A program made the position numbers and the translations under genes. This document shows, one piece after another, positions 1 through 7,198 of a stretch of 16,227 nucleotides of DNA. Under the pieces are notes generated by a model, which ran no database searches, was not told the origin of the DNA, and saw nothing but the letters and a program-made list of their open reading frames with translations. The stretch comes from Ruminococcaceae bacterium UBA1691. Lineage in GTDB: Bacteria > Bacillota > Clostridia > Oscillospirales > Acutalibacteraceae. The DNA is taken from assembly GCA_002320555.1 (NCBI GenBank), contig DCJV01000106.1, positions 18,498 to 34,724 on the forward strand, given 5' to 3'. How positions within the stretch are numbered: the first letter of the stretch is position 1; each line of letters begins with the position of its first letter.

Positions 1-174
1 CCTGAGCGCGGACCAATTTACGAGGTTGTTCTCGTGCATTTTGACGAAACGATATCCCTTTTTCAACAGGCTGAGGCTGTGCAGCGATTGCGCAGCCTTT
101 CTGTTTGTATGAATAATAATCAGCTCCTGCAAGGCGGGTGAGTCGGAAATATTCGTGCCTCCTGTGCGCATCAT
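1..174 (-). CDS. Partial hypothetical protein (N-terminal fragment, runs off window start)
   Basis: An open minus-strand frame starts at tandem ATG codons (174 and 171) and stays open for 57-58 codons to the edge of the window, so only the N-terminus is visible. It begins MRTGGTNISDSPALQELIII and continues as a balanced mix of charged and hydrophobic residues with no stop. It starts 5 bases after the stop of the small gene at 179-511, so it looks like the next gene of the same operon. There is no well-placed Shine-Dalgarno sequence; a GGAGG lies about 20 bases upstream. I do not recognise the family. The case rests on the uninterrupted frame, the sensible composition and the operon position. 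Confidence 0.5.
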   Translation of the reverse strand, partial: MMRTGGTNISDSPALQELIIIHTNRKAAQSLHSLSLLKKGYRFVKMHENNLVNWSALR

Positions 175-178
175 ATCA

Positions 179-511
179 TCACAGGCAGGTTACCTCCGCA
201 AGATCTTCCGTGCGGAGCAGCTTTGTGGTATCGATCCCTTTTTTGTTTGTAATACGCACCTTGATCCAGTCTTCATCCACTGCCAGAACCAGGCAGTCGC
301 CGGGCAACTGTGCCCCGCTTGCCAGCCGAATTTTGCATTTGGTGCCCTCAAGCTGCTTCAATAGCTCGGACATGGCGAGCCCTCCTTTCTCTTCGCGTTC
401 TCTTTTTCTGATTTTTCTTTCCAGTTTTTTCACTCGACCGGGAAAGCCCAGCATGCATACAGCGATGCAAAATGCTGCGATCCCGAAGGCAGAAAAGGCA
501 TCCAAGATCAT
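179..511 (-). CDS. Small hypothetical membrane-anchored protein with nested start sites
   Basis: The longest form is 110 aa. Residues 1-24 form a hydrophobic segment that could span the membrane. Residues 27-45 are a very basic and acidic stretch (KKLERKIRKREREEK). From residue 47 (MSELLKQLEG) there is a compact soluble domain of about 64 aa rich in beta-prone residues. The ATG at 511 overlaps the PHP gene stop as ATGA, but the GGAGG sits only 2 bases before it. A TTG two codons later (503-505) has the correct 7-base spacing and may be the true start. An internal ATG at 371-373 is preceded by a near-perfect AAAGGAGG at 7-base spacing, so the 64-aa domain may also be made alone. Family not recognised. 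Confidence 0.65.
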   Translation of the reverse strand: MILDAFSAFGIAAFCIAVCMLGFPGRVKKLERKIRKREREEKGGLAMSELLKQLEGTKCKIRLASGAQLPGDCLVLAVDEDWIKVRITNKKGIDTTKLLRTEDLAEVTCL

Positions 512-1188
512 TCCTCCGTTTTTTTCAGGTTGTGCGGCCCCTGCAGAGCCGCAACCAGCTCCCGTTCAGATCGTACCGGCTGCGGAAAGATCACGCCGCC
601 GCGGGCAAAATCCTCATATTCGTGGAAATCCGAGCCCGAGGTTTCCAGCAGACCAAATTTTTGCGCCCAGGCCTTGGCGATATCGTTGCGGGAGTCGTGG
701 CGGCGGTTGCCATTGTAAGTTTCGATTCCGTCTACATGCTTTGGGTCGACAATATTCAGGCCGTTGCGCAACGGATGCGCCTGAACGAAGAGAATTCCCT
801 CCTTCCGCGCAAGCTTGTGGAAAGACTCCGGGTTCATATCCATGATGCGGTGGTGACGATAAAGGAACTCCTCGGTCAGGCCATAGAGCAGATAATCGTT
901 ATCACTGCCGTGAAAGCGCAGCTCCGCGCCGAGCAGGACGGTGAAATGCGCATCTTCATATTGTTTACAGCGGCGGTAACCCTTCAGAAAATGGTCCATT
1001 TTCCGCTTCCAAGAGGTACACCTCATGCGCGAAAAGGTGCTGTTGTTGATATGGTCTGTGACCACGACGCCTGCATAGCCCTCTTTTTTATAAAGTGGCA
1101 TAGCCTTTTCCACCGGTACGCGCGCGCAGGTGCTGACCCCGACGGTGTGTAGATGCATTTCAAAAAGAAAACCTTGATCCTGATCCAT
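508..1188 (-). CDS. PHP-domain metal-dependent phosphoesterase
   Basis: This is a protein of about 226 aa of the polymerase and histidinol phosphatase (PHP) superfamily, whose members hydrolyse phosphoester bonds using a di- or trinuclear metal centre. All the expected motifs occur in order: HLHT near residue 12, VTDH near 43, GAEL near 85, AHPLR near 138 and GSDFHE near 185. These supply the His, Asp and Glu metal ligands. No polymerase or extra catalytic domain is attached, so it is a stand-alone PHP enzyme; the substrate cannot be read from the sequence. The start is uncertain: ATG 1188 has a GGGAG 12 bases upstream, while ATG 1200 has that GGGAG directly abutting it. The gene follows the upstream stop by about 19 bases and shares ATGA with the small gene downstream. 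Confidence 0.88.
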   Translation of the reverse strand: MDQDQGFLFEMHLHTVGVSTCARVPVEKAMPLYKKEGYAGVVVTDHINNSTFSRMRCTSWKRKMDHFLKGYRRCKQYEDAHFTVLLGAELRFHGSDNDYLLYGLTEEFLYRHHRIMDMNPESFHKLARKEGILFVQAHPLRNGLNIVDPKHVDGIETYNGNRRHDSRNDIAKAWAQKFGLLETSGSDFHEYEDFARGGVIFPQPVRSERELVAALQGPHNLKKTEE

Positions 1189-1207
1189 CCTGATTGCCAT
1201 CTCCCAT

Positions 1208-2635
1208 TCATCGTTGCGCTTTTGGGCGATACCGCCCGCCGAGCGGATAGCGGCTGACATGATATAAATAGAGGACAGACACCAGCGCACCAAGCAAAAT
1301 GGCCGCCAGAAGGAACACCCCCCAGAAGCTCATCTGCGTCAGGAGTGCCCACCGCGCCGTGCGGCCCATGAGCCTCCCCACGAAAAGGGCGCAGGCAAGC
1401 ATCAGATACAGCAGCAGGGTTCCTCCGGCGCCGAGCAGCGCGCCCACGCCGGCAAAGGAGAGCGCCGCCTTCGGCGGCACAATTTTTTTGCTGACCGGAA
1501 GCGCTTTTCCGTCAAGGGCCTGCAGCGCTTCCTGCAAAAGCCGCCTCTCCTCCTCCAGATTGGAGCATGCGCCCAAAATTGCACAGCGGCTCTTTGCCGT
1601 CATCCATTCGCAGTCAAAGGCATTGGATTGCGCAAAGGGAACGGGGCCGAGCGCGTTCTCTACCAGAGACGCCGTACCACTGACCAGATGTAGCATCGCA
1701 ACGGCTTCCTCCTGCGCAAAATCGAGCGACCAGGCGAAGGAAACGTATTCGCCGCGTTGCCCCCGCTGGCGGCGGTAATGCGGGAAAGTGCCCATGAAGC
1801 CGGCTTCCCTGAGAAATTCGTCGATAAATTGCAGGCAGGCTGACGTTGATTCCGATTCCCGGCGCGGCTCAAAAGACTCGTTCGCCTGCAGGAAAGCGTC
1901 AAACAGGCGGTGATAAAAGCTGTGCAGCTCTGGGCAGGCGGGATCTCCAAAAATCTGAAACAGTGCCGTCTGGGCACTGCGGATGCGCTTTTCATCCCCA
2001 GTCTCGTCTGCCTCGTGAAATGCTTCGAGCGCTGCTTTCAGCGGTTCGCTGTTTTCAATCTGTGAACAGGCGCGTATTTCGCGGATACGGCTTTCCTGCT
2101 CCAGCCCGTCCTCGCCGTAAAGCGCAGCGAGCGCGTCCGCATATTCCGGCGAAGCATTCATCACGGCGAGCCATGCGCCATCCAGTAGCGCCTGCTCCGC
2201 CTGTGTCAGGCCGTCTTCGTCGAGCGCAAAGGCCTTTGTCAGCAGTTGCAGGGAAAACATGGCGGTCTGCTCGCGCAAAAGAGCAGCCTCCGGGAGCCCC
2301 GCATGCTCCGTATAGCGCAGAAGCTGCTCTTTCGCTCCGAGCTGTTTGCAGTAAAAAACTAGATTTTTTCCCTGCGGGAGCTCTTCGTCGAAAAGCGAAT
2401 AATAAAGGATGGCCGTATACTGTTCTCCCTCCTGCTGGGCGCAGAATCGGTGCATCATCAAAGCGCCCTGCGGCATGACTTCCCCTTCCCGAAAGGAGCA
2501 TCCTGTAAGCAGAAGCGTAATTTTGCCCCATGCATAAATTTCTGCGCACAGCCGGAAGCCGCCGTCAATCGCCTCGATTACGGCGGGCATCGCGGGTTTT
2601 CCCGCGTCGGCCAGAAAGTCAAACAAGGTCCTCAT
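1208..2635 (-). CDS. Uncharacterised clostridial protein with two C-terminal membrane segments (possibly DUF3878)
   Basis: 475 aa from the ATG at 2635, which has AAAGGAGA about 9 bases upstream; an ATG further upstream lies inside the neighbouring gene and is not needed. Residues 1 to about 390 are acidic, largely helical and soluble, with a hydrophobic patch near the start (ITLLLTG). Two strong transmembrane helices follow, around residues 400-425 and 435-460, ending in a short basic tail (YRPKAQR). The large domain therefore probably faces one side of the membrane with a tail anchor. From memory it resembles Firmicutes proteins filed under DUF3878, but I could not verify this. It overlaps the 3' end of the UPF0178 gene by 17 bases, which suggests translational coupling. 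No catalytic motif is visible. Confidence 0.8.
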   Translation of the reverse strand: MRTLFDFLADAGKPAMPAVIEAIDGGFRLCAEIYAWGKITLLLTGCSFREGEVMPQGALMMHRFCAQQEGEQYTAILYYSLFDEELPQGKNLVFYCKQLGAKEQLLRYTEHAGLPEAALLREQTAMFSLQLLTKAFALDEDGLTQAEQALLDGAWLAVMNASPEYADALAALYGEDGLEQESRIREIRACSQIENSEPLKAALEAFHEADETGDEKRIRSAQTALFQIFGDPACPELHSFYHRLFDAFLQANESFEPRRESESTSACLQFIDEFLREAGFMGTFPHYRRQRGQRGEYVSFAWSLDFAQEEAVAMLHLVSGTASLVENALGPVPFAQSNAFDCEWMTAKSRCAILGACSNLEEERRLLQEALQALDGKALPVSKKIVPPKAALSFAGVGALLGAGGTLLLYLMLACALFVGRLMGRTARWALLTQMSFWGVFLLAAILLGALVSVLYLYHVSRYPLGGRYRPKAQR

Positions 2636-3089
2636 CTGTGTTGGTCTCCTTTTTTTGCTGTGTTTCCAGAAGCTGCGTAAAGGCCTTTTCAAAGGCGCGG
2701 TCTTGTTCCTCCGTGCGCTTCGAAGGCCCTTTCAGCCGCCCGCCGGCGCGCCTGATCTGCTTGGCGGTATGCCGTGCGAGCAAAAGCGCGTCGATATTTT
2801 CCGCGGTATACCGTTTCCCATCCTGATGAATCGGGAATGCTCCACGCGCAAGGCACATGGCAGCCAGGCCATAATCCTGCGTAACGACGGCGTCGCCCGG
2901 CCGCAGGAGGTTGACCAGAGCGAAATCTACGCTGTCCGCGCCTTTTGATACGGTCACAGTCCGCACGCCCGGGCGGGAAAACGCATGCGCGGTGTCGCAC
3001 AATAAAAGAACCGGAATTCCGAAGCGCTGTGCAATCCGGATGGCGTGATCTACGACCGGACAGCCGTCAGCATCAATTAATACACGCAA
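2619..3089 (-). CDS. UPF0178/DUF188 family protein (YaiI/YqxD-like)
   Basis: From the TTG at 3089 the product is 156 aa, the normal size for the YaiI/YqxD family. The family hallmark LRVLIDADGCPVVDHAI is at the N-terminus, followed by VTVSKGADSVDFALVNLL and DAVVTQDYGLAAMCLARGA. These acidic-rich motifs recall PIN/NYN-type nuclease folds, but the biochemical function is unknown. The TTG start puts the hallmark motif at residue 1, as in relatives, with an AGG about 7 bases upstream. An in-frame ATG at 3272 would add about 61 residues encoded largely by a dispersed repeat, which I judge non-native. It is the first gene of the minus-strand operon, with a leader of about 225 nt from the promoter at 3322-3350. 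Confidence 0.85.
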   Translation of the reverse strand: MRVLIDADGCPVVDHAIRIAQRFGIPVLLLCDTAHAFSRPGVRTVTVSKGADSVDFALVNLLRPGDAVVTQDYGLAAMCLARGAFPIHQDGKRYTAENIDALLLARHTAKQIRRAGGRLKGPSKRTEEQDRAFEKAFTQLLETQQKKETNTDEDLV

Positions 3090-3179
3090 TGAAAGGCCTG
3101 CCTTTCTAACAAAGATAGGGGGGCGCAGAAAAATAAAGAAACAGCGGCCGCCCAGTTTAATCAAAATGGAAAATTGATG

Positions 3180-3255
3180 GCATCGGTAAACAGGGGCAGC
3201 AACAGTTTTGAGGGCGATGCCGGGGACCGGCGTAGCGAGTAACAAAAAGGCCAAT
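3180..3255. repeat. Dispersed repeat copy in the UPF0178 leader
   Basis: The 17-mer GCATCGGTAAACAGGGG at 3180-3196 is identical to the left arm of the inverted-repeat element at 8755 and nearly matches its right arm in inverted orientation. Chance would rarely give a 17-base identity in 16 kb. A second block at 3231-3255, containing AGCGAGTAACAAA followed by an AAGGCC-like run, matches 16131-16155 at most positions. The middle part, CAGGGG then ACAGTTTTGAGG, also resembles 5430-5455. It lies between the minus-strand promoter and the UPF0178 start, so it is probably transcribed as leader RNA. Confidence 0.55.
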
Positions 3256-3321
3256 TGCTCCCACAAAGACAAACGGGTTCCTCAAAGCCTGCCAAACGCG
3301 GCTGACTGACGGCTACTTTTT

Positions 3322-3350
3322 ACTATACCCGATTCTGGAGATGGATTCAA
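3322..3350 (-). promoter_or_regulatory. Sigma-A type promoter of the UPF0178-PHP operon
   Basis: Read on the minus strand, TTGAAT (3350-3345) and TATAGT (3327-3322) are separated by exactly 17 bases, close to the TTGACA-N17-TATAAT consensus. Transcription would start near 3315 and run into the UPF0178 gene with a leader of about 225 nt. No equally good plus-strand promoter for the divergent PH-domain pair was found in this interval. Confidence 0.65.
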
Positions 3351-3428
3351 TTGAAAAAAGGATAAAATATGGCTGCGCGCGGCATCCTATTTTGTAAGCA
3401 AAGTCTTACAGAAAAGGGGGGAAGGCAT

Positions 3429-3866
3429 TTGAAGCCGTCTCATAAGCTTATCGCTGTCTGGCGGATTCGCCTGATCCTCATTTCTATCCTGCTCTTGATG
3501 CTTCTCCGGCTGCTACTTTCTATCCGCCCGGCCGCGGGGATACTGGGAATCACGGTGCTAGCAGGAGGATTTCTGATGCTCTGGGCATGGATTCCCCGTT
3601 ATTGCAGAAAAATTCGCTATCGATTGGACGAAGATGGGTTAACCATAAAAAGCGGTCTGTTCTTTCCCCGTCTGGTCAGTTTGCCGCAGCCATCCGCCCT
3701 GTATACCTGCGTCTACCGGACGCCGCTCTATCTGTTGACCGGCTTATATGGAATTGCGGTGTGGGGTGCGGGCGTCCGCGCTTTGCTTCCGGGGCTGACA
3801 CAGGATCAGGCGCAGGCGGTATCGTGCCGCCTCTCGCGCCCGGAGAAGGGAGGGAATCCCCAATGA
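3429..3866 (+). CDS. Bacterial PH-domain membrane protein, YdbS-like
   Basis: A 145-aa protein from a TTG start at 3429, preceded by a long G-rich Shine-Dalgarno stretch. The start LKPSHKLIAVWR resembles the short polar lead-in and VWR of YdbS-type proteins. Two transmembrane helices follow, around residues 14-32 and 36-55. A bacterial PH (bPH2) domain follows, with the typical YRLDEDGLTIKSGLFF strand pair and the RTPLYLLTGLYGIAV turn. An alternative ATG at 3369, with AGGA 6 bases upstream, would add 20 residues. The stop overlaps the next start as ATGA, so it is tightly coupled to the larger PH protein. In Bacillus the YdbS/YdbT pair has been linked to resistance to a bacterial competitor's antimicrobial; the function here is inferred only by family. 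Confidence 0.8.
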   Translation: MKPSHKLIAVWRIRLILISILLLMLLRLLLSIRPAAGILGITVLAGGFLMLWAWIPRYCRKIRYRLDEDGLTIKSGLFFPRLVSLPQPSALYTCVYRTPLYLLTGLYGIAVWGAGVRALLPGLTQDQAQAVSCRLSRPEKGGNPQ

Positions 3867-5290
3867 AACGGACACATCCGGTTTATCTGCTGACGCAGCT
3901 CCCGCGCTTTGTGTGGCTTTTGCTCCTTCCCCTTGCGCGGCGGCTGATGGAATGGAGAGGGGCCCTTCAGGCGAAAAATCTGCCAATGCTTTTGGCATTC
4001 CTTCTGATGTTCGCAGCCGCCTTTTTGCGATGGCAGACGCGAAGATGGGCGGTCCAAGAAGATACATTGCTTTTTTGCAGCGGGATATTTCTGCGTCAGC
4101 AATACAGAATCCCGTTTTCCCTGATTACGGCGATTCGGGAAAGCCATGGGCTGCTGCTGTACCTCTTCGGCGCGCGGCGCATACAGATTGAAACGGCGGC
4201 AAGCAGAAAGACGGCGCAGTCGATCACGCTCCTGCTGGGGAAAAAGGATGCAGATACCTGCCTTGCGGCCTATACAGGAGAAAAGCTTCATCCCGTTTCG
4301 CACATGAGACCCCGGGATACGCTGCTGGCGGCGCTGAGCACCTCCAATTTTGCCCTTGGCCTCTTTGCGGCCGCCCCGATTTTGCGGGGAACGGGTAACC
4401 TGTTTGGCACGCTTGTGCAGGATCGGTTTCGGGATGTTTTGACGTCGGCGCAACGGCTGGCGGCATCCTATGTGCCGCCCATTCTGACCACGGTTGCGCT
4501 TTTGGCGCTATTGGGGTGGGCGCTGCATATTCTGAAGCTTCTGGAGCTTTATTATCATTTTACGCTCTTGTCCAATGGTGCGGTTTTGGCAACGGAAAGC
4601 GGCCTGCTCGTCAAAAGACGTGTTTTTTTGCGTATCACAGGGCTCAGTGCATTTGCCGTGCTGCAAACGCCGCCGCTTTCCTTCCTCAGGCGGGTACAAC
4701 TCGGCGTGGTCTATGCCGGGCGTACCGGCGGACGCGGAGAGAAAACCTTTTTGATGCCGCTTTTTCCCGCCGACCGGGTGCAGATGCTTGTACAGCAGCT
4801 CCAGGGGCTACGCCCCGATATCTCCCTGCGCATTCCGCCTGACGAGCGGCGCCGCGCGTACTTTCCGGCGTTCGGCCAGATCTGTGCGCTGTCCGGTGCG
4901 GCCGCGTCTGCCGTTTTTTTCACGAAAGCGCCGTTGCGAATGGTATTCCTGCTGAGTACGGCTGCTTTCCCTGTGCTGCTTTTGTTTTTCTTTCCGGCGC
5001 GCAGGCGGGAACGCCGGGAGGGTGCGTCTGCCGATTTCCGGATCGTTCGGACGATCAAGGGCTTTTCTGAATGGACGCTCTTCCTCCTGCCGGATGCGCT
5101 GCGGGGCATGCGGGTATTCCAAACGCCCGGGCAGGCGGAAAGCGGTGTATGCACGATACGCACTCTTTTCCGGACAACACGGCGGGAACGATTTTCCCTG
5201 CATAATCTGTCTGTGCGGGAGGCGCTTTCCGCATACAAAGACGAACTGGACGAGCGTCATGTACAGGGCGGTCCCGGCGCGGATGCTTAG
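3863..5290 (+). CDS. Large PH-domain membrane protein, YdbT-like
   Basis: 475 aa from the ATG at 3863, which overlaps the upstream stop and has AAGGGAGGG about 8 bases before it. The layout is an N-terminal membrane hairpin (about residues 12-55), a first PH-like region (AVQEDTLLFCSGIFLRQQYR onward), a second membrane pair (about 170-235), a second PH-like region (SNGAVLATESGLLVKRRVF) and a third membrane pair (about 333-375). A third, weaker PH-like tail (about 385-475) follows. This two-to-three PH-repeat, multi-TM design is that of YdbT-type proteins. With the YdbS-like partner it probably forms a membrane complex, function unknown. The C-terminal part has drifted far from the domain consensus. 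Confidence 0.82.
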   Translation: MKRTHPVYLLTQLPRFVWLLLLPLARRLMEWRGALQAKNLPMLLAFLLMFAAAFLRWQTRRWAVQEDTLLFCSGIFLRQQYRIPFSLITAIRESHGLLLYLFGARRIQIETAASRKTAQSITLLLGKKDADTCLAAYTGEKLHPVSHMRPRDTLLAALSTSNFALGLFAAAPILRGTGNLFGTLVQDRFRDVLTSAQRLAASYVPPILTTVALLALLGWALHILKLLELYYHFTLLSNGAVLATESGLLVKRRVFLRITGLSAFAVLQTPPLSFLRRVQLGVVYAGRTGGRGEKTFLMPLFPADRVQMLVQQLQGLRPDISLRIPPDERRRAYFPAFGQICALSGAAASAVFFTKAPLRMVFLLSTAAFPVLLLFFFPARRRERREGASADFRIVRTIKGFSEWTLFLLPDALRGMRVFQTPGQAESGVCTIRTLFRTTRRERFSLHNLSVREALSAYKDELDERHVQGGPGADA

Positions 5291-5577
5291 CAGCGTATCC
5301 TTCTCCCAGAGATGTATTAAGCTCCGCACAGCACGGCAATCGCCTCCGGCGCACCAAAGGGCGCAGTGGTAACATGGTGCAGGCAGTAGACGGCTAACGC
5401 GCCCATGACTGCATAAGGCTGCCACTTGCCAGGGGAACAGACAGTTTTTGAGGCTTTGCTGCTAACAGGAAACCCACCAAAACCGGGATGATATCAGGAA
5501 GGGCCGCCCTCAGAGCGACCCTTTTAAATTGCCTGCTTTCGTTCATGTGTGTTCCGCCGAGGAAGGGAGGCGCTCAC
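5291..5577. other. Intergenic spacer with repeat-like and possible gene-remnant sequence
   Basis: No convincing intact gene. A minus-strand frame is open without a stop from about 5487 to a TAA at 5317-5319 and would encode a peptide including QPYAVMGALAVYCLHHV. Its only ATG (5406) lacks a ribosome binding site, so at most it is a gene remnant or part of a repeat. The stretch 5430-5455 (CAGGGG, then ACAGTTTTTGAGGC) resembles the repeat at 3191-3215. An inverted repeat at 5499-5523 lies close to the 3' end of rmuC. Confidence 0.5.
5499..5523 (+). terminator. Candidate hairpin/terminator between convergent PH-pair and rmuC genes
   Basis: AAGGGCCGC (5499-5507) and GCGACCCTT (5515-5523) form a 9-bp stem with one C-A mismatch around a 7-base loop, followed on the plus strand by TTAAATT. 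In minus-strand RNA the mismatch becomes a U-G wobble and the stem is complete, but no U-run follows it there. It lies about 210 bases beyond the PH-pair stop and 55 beyond the rmuC stop. It could serve either convergent unit; the call is weak. Confidence 0.4.
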
Positions 5578-6987
5578 TTACTCTGCAGAAAAATCCCGCT
5601 GAATGTCGTCCGAAAGCGAATCGATCTGCAGCAGGCGGTCGGCAATTCCCGCGTCGAGGCTCTCGACATTGCGCAGCTTATTCTGGATCAGGCGGCTGCG
5701 GTTCTGCGCATCGCCGATGGTTCGCCCAGCCTCGTCGATCTTTCTGCGCGCCTTTTCGAGCAAATCGCTGAATTTACCGTACTGCGTTTTGGCGGCGGCG
5801 AGCAGCTCGCGGACCTCCTTTGCTTTTTCGTTGACGGTGACCGCTTTGAATCCGATGGAAAGGGAGTTGAGCAGCGCCGTGATCGTCGTCGGCCCGGCGA
5901 TGAGCACGTTATATTGGCTCTGGATCTGCTCGAGCAGGCCACTGCGGGAGGAGGTTACCTCCGCATACAGGCCTTCTGTAGCCAGATACAGAATGGCAAA
6001 TGGCGTGGTGCGCGGCTCATTGATGTATTTCCGCACGGTCTTCGCCTCGTCGCGCACGCGGGCCTCCAACGCCTTGCGCGCCGCCTCCACGCCCTCCCGG
6101 TCCGCCCGGTCGGCCGCGTCGCACAATCGCGCATAGTCCTCCATCGGGAATTTGGAGTCGATGGGCAGGAAGGTGTCTGCACCGTTTTCTTCACTGGAGG
6201 GAAGCCGAACCGCAAATTCCACGCGTTCTGCAGAATTCGGTTTGGGCGCCCAGTTGCGCTCGTAACGCTGGGGAATCGTCTCGTCGAGAATGCCCTCGAG
6301 CTGGACCTCCGCCCAAGTGCCGCGGGCCTTGACATTCGTCAGCACCCGGTTGAGCGCCGTGACGTTGTCGGTCACGCCGGTGGAGAGCTCCTTCATTTCG
6401 CCAAGCGATTTATACACGTTTTCCAACTGGTCAGATACCGTCTTAAAGGAGCTGTCGAGCCGGGTGGAAAGCGTGGCGGTCAGCTTTTCGTCAACGGTTG
6501 CCCGCATCTGATCGAGCTTTTTTTCATTGCTCTCCTGCATGCGGGTAATCGCGCTCTCGATTAGGCGGCTCTGTTTTTCGTTCTGCTCTGTATTCTGCGT
6601 GCGGATCTGATCGAGAGAAAGACGAAGCGCTTCGGTCAGCTGCTTCTGATGCTCATAATTTGCTTTTGTCATTTCGCCAAGCTGCCCGGCCATCTCGTGC
6701 AGGCTTTTTCCAGTTTCCTCGCGCAGTGCCTGCTGATACTGCAGCGTATCGCGGCGGCTGCGGCCAAATTCATCCGCGGTTTGCCGCTCTAGCTGCTCGA
6801 GCTGCCTGCCGAACGCGGCGAGCTGCACAGCACTCTCCCGTCCGGAAGCCTGCAGCTGAGACGAAAGCGATTCGACCTGCCTGAGCAGCGCGACCTGCGT
6901 CTGTTTTTCTTTCCCGCCGCGCAGGAGCAAAAGAAGTAAAACCGCGGCGCTGATAATCAGTCCTGCCGCTGCGATCAACAATTCCAT
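5578..6987 (-). CDS. rmuC: RmuC family protein
   Basis: 469 aa, normal for RmuC, a family of predicted nucleases associated with limiting recombination at inverted repeats. There is a single N-terminal transmembrane helix (residues 2-22), a long coiled coil of about residues 30-200 with many Gln, Glu and Lys heptads, and the RmuC core. Core motifs are ARGTWAEVQLEGILDE near 223, FLPIDSKFPMEDY near 268, FAILYLATEGLYAEV near 322 and AGPTTITALLNSLSIGF near 360. The ATG at 6987 has GGAGG 8 bases upstream. It is a single-gene unit with its own promoter at 7021-7049, divergent from the flavoprotein gene. Nothing looks truncated. Confidence 0.95.
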   Translation of the reverse strand: MELLIAAAGLIISAAVLLLLLLRGGKEKQTQVALLRQVESLSSQLQASGRESAVQLAAFGRQLEQLERQTADEFGRSRRDTLQYQQALREETGKSLHEMAGQLGEMTKANYEHQKQLTEALRLSLDQIRTQNTEQNEKQSRLIESAITRMQESNEKKLDQMRATVDEKLTATLSTRLDSSFKTVSDQLENVYKSLGEMKELSTGVTDNVTALNRVLTNVKARGTWAEVQLEGILDETIPQRYERNWAPKPNSAERVEFAVRLPSSEENGADTFLPIDSKFPMEDYARLCDAADRADREGVEAARKALEARVRDEAKTVRKYINEPRTTPFAILYLATEGLYAEVTSSRSGLLEQIQSQYNVLIAGPTTITALLNSLSIGFKAVTVNEKAKEVRELLAAAKTQYGKFSDLLEKARRKIDEAGRTIGDAQNRSRLIQNKLRNVESLDAGIADRLLQIDSLSDDIQRDFSAE

Positions 6988-7020
6988 AAGGGTTCCTCCG
7001 CCTGTTACAAATTCCTATCC

Positions 7021-7049
7021 ATTATAGCAGAAAACGGCTCTCTTTGGAA
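7021..7049 (-). promoter_or_regulatory. Promoter of rmuC
   Basis: On the minus strand a perfect TATAAT (7026-7021) follows TTCCAA (7049-7044) with a 17-base spacer. Transcription would begin near 7014, giving a short leader of about 25 nt before the rmuC ATG. Confidence 0.6.
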
Positions 7050-7089
7050 TGCACACCGCTCCAAAAAAATGAAAGTACTTACGCGGCAC

Positions 7090-7118
7090 TTGCGCCCTAT
7101 TTTAGAAAATGCTATAAT
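7090..7118 (+). promoter_or_regulatory. Promoter of the COG2509 flavoprotein gene
   Basis: TTGCGC (7090-7095) and a perfect TATAAT (7113-7118) are separated by 17 bases. The start point would be near 7125, giving a leader of about 75 nt. The leader contains CTAGCCGAAAGGCTTTGGAG, in which AGCC and GGCT (7165-7177) can form a tiny stem-loop just before a GGAG. Confidence 0.65.
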
Positions 7119-7198
7119 AATATGGTTTTATCTGCGCTGACTTTTGTGCGGGAAACCAAATTTCTAGCCGAAAGGCTTTGGAGTGAAAGATCGTTATT

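Noticed and set aside
3587..3862. A 92-codon in-frame N-terminal extension of the YdbT-like protein
   Set aside because: It overlaps the YdbS-like gene in another frame, and the ATGA junction with AAGGGAGGG at 3863 is the natural start.
5488..6564. A 358-codon open frame on the plus strand
   Set aside because: It lies wholly antisense to rmuC over most of its length, and rmuC has complete family motifs, promoter and ribosome site. The frame is open because of codon bias on the opposite strand.
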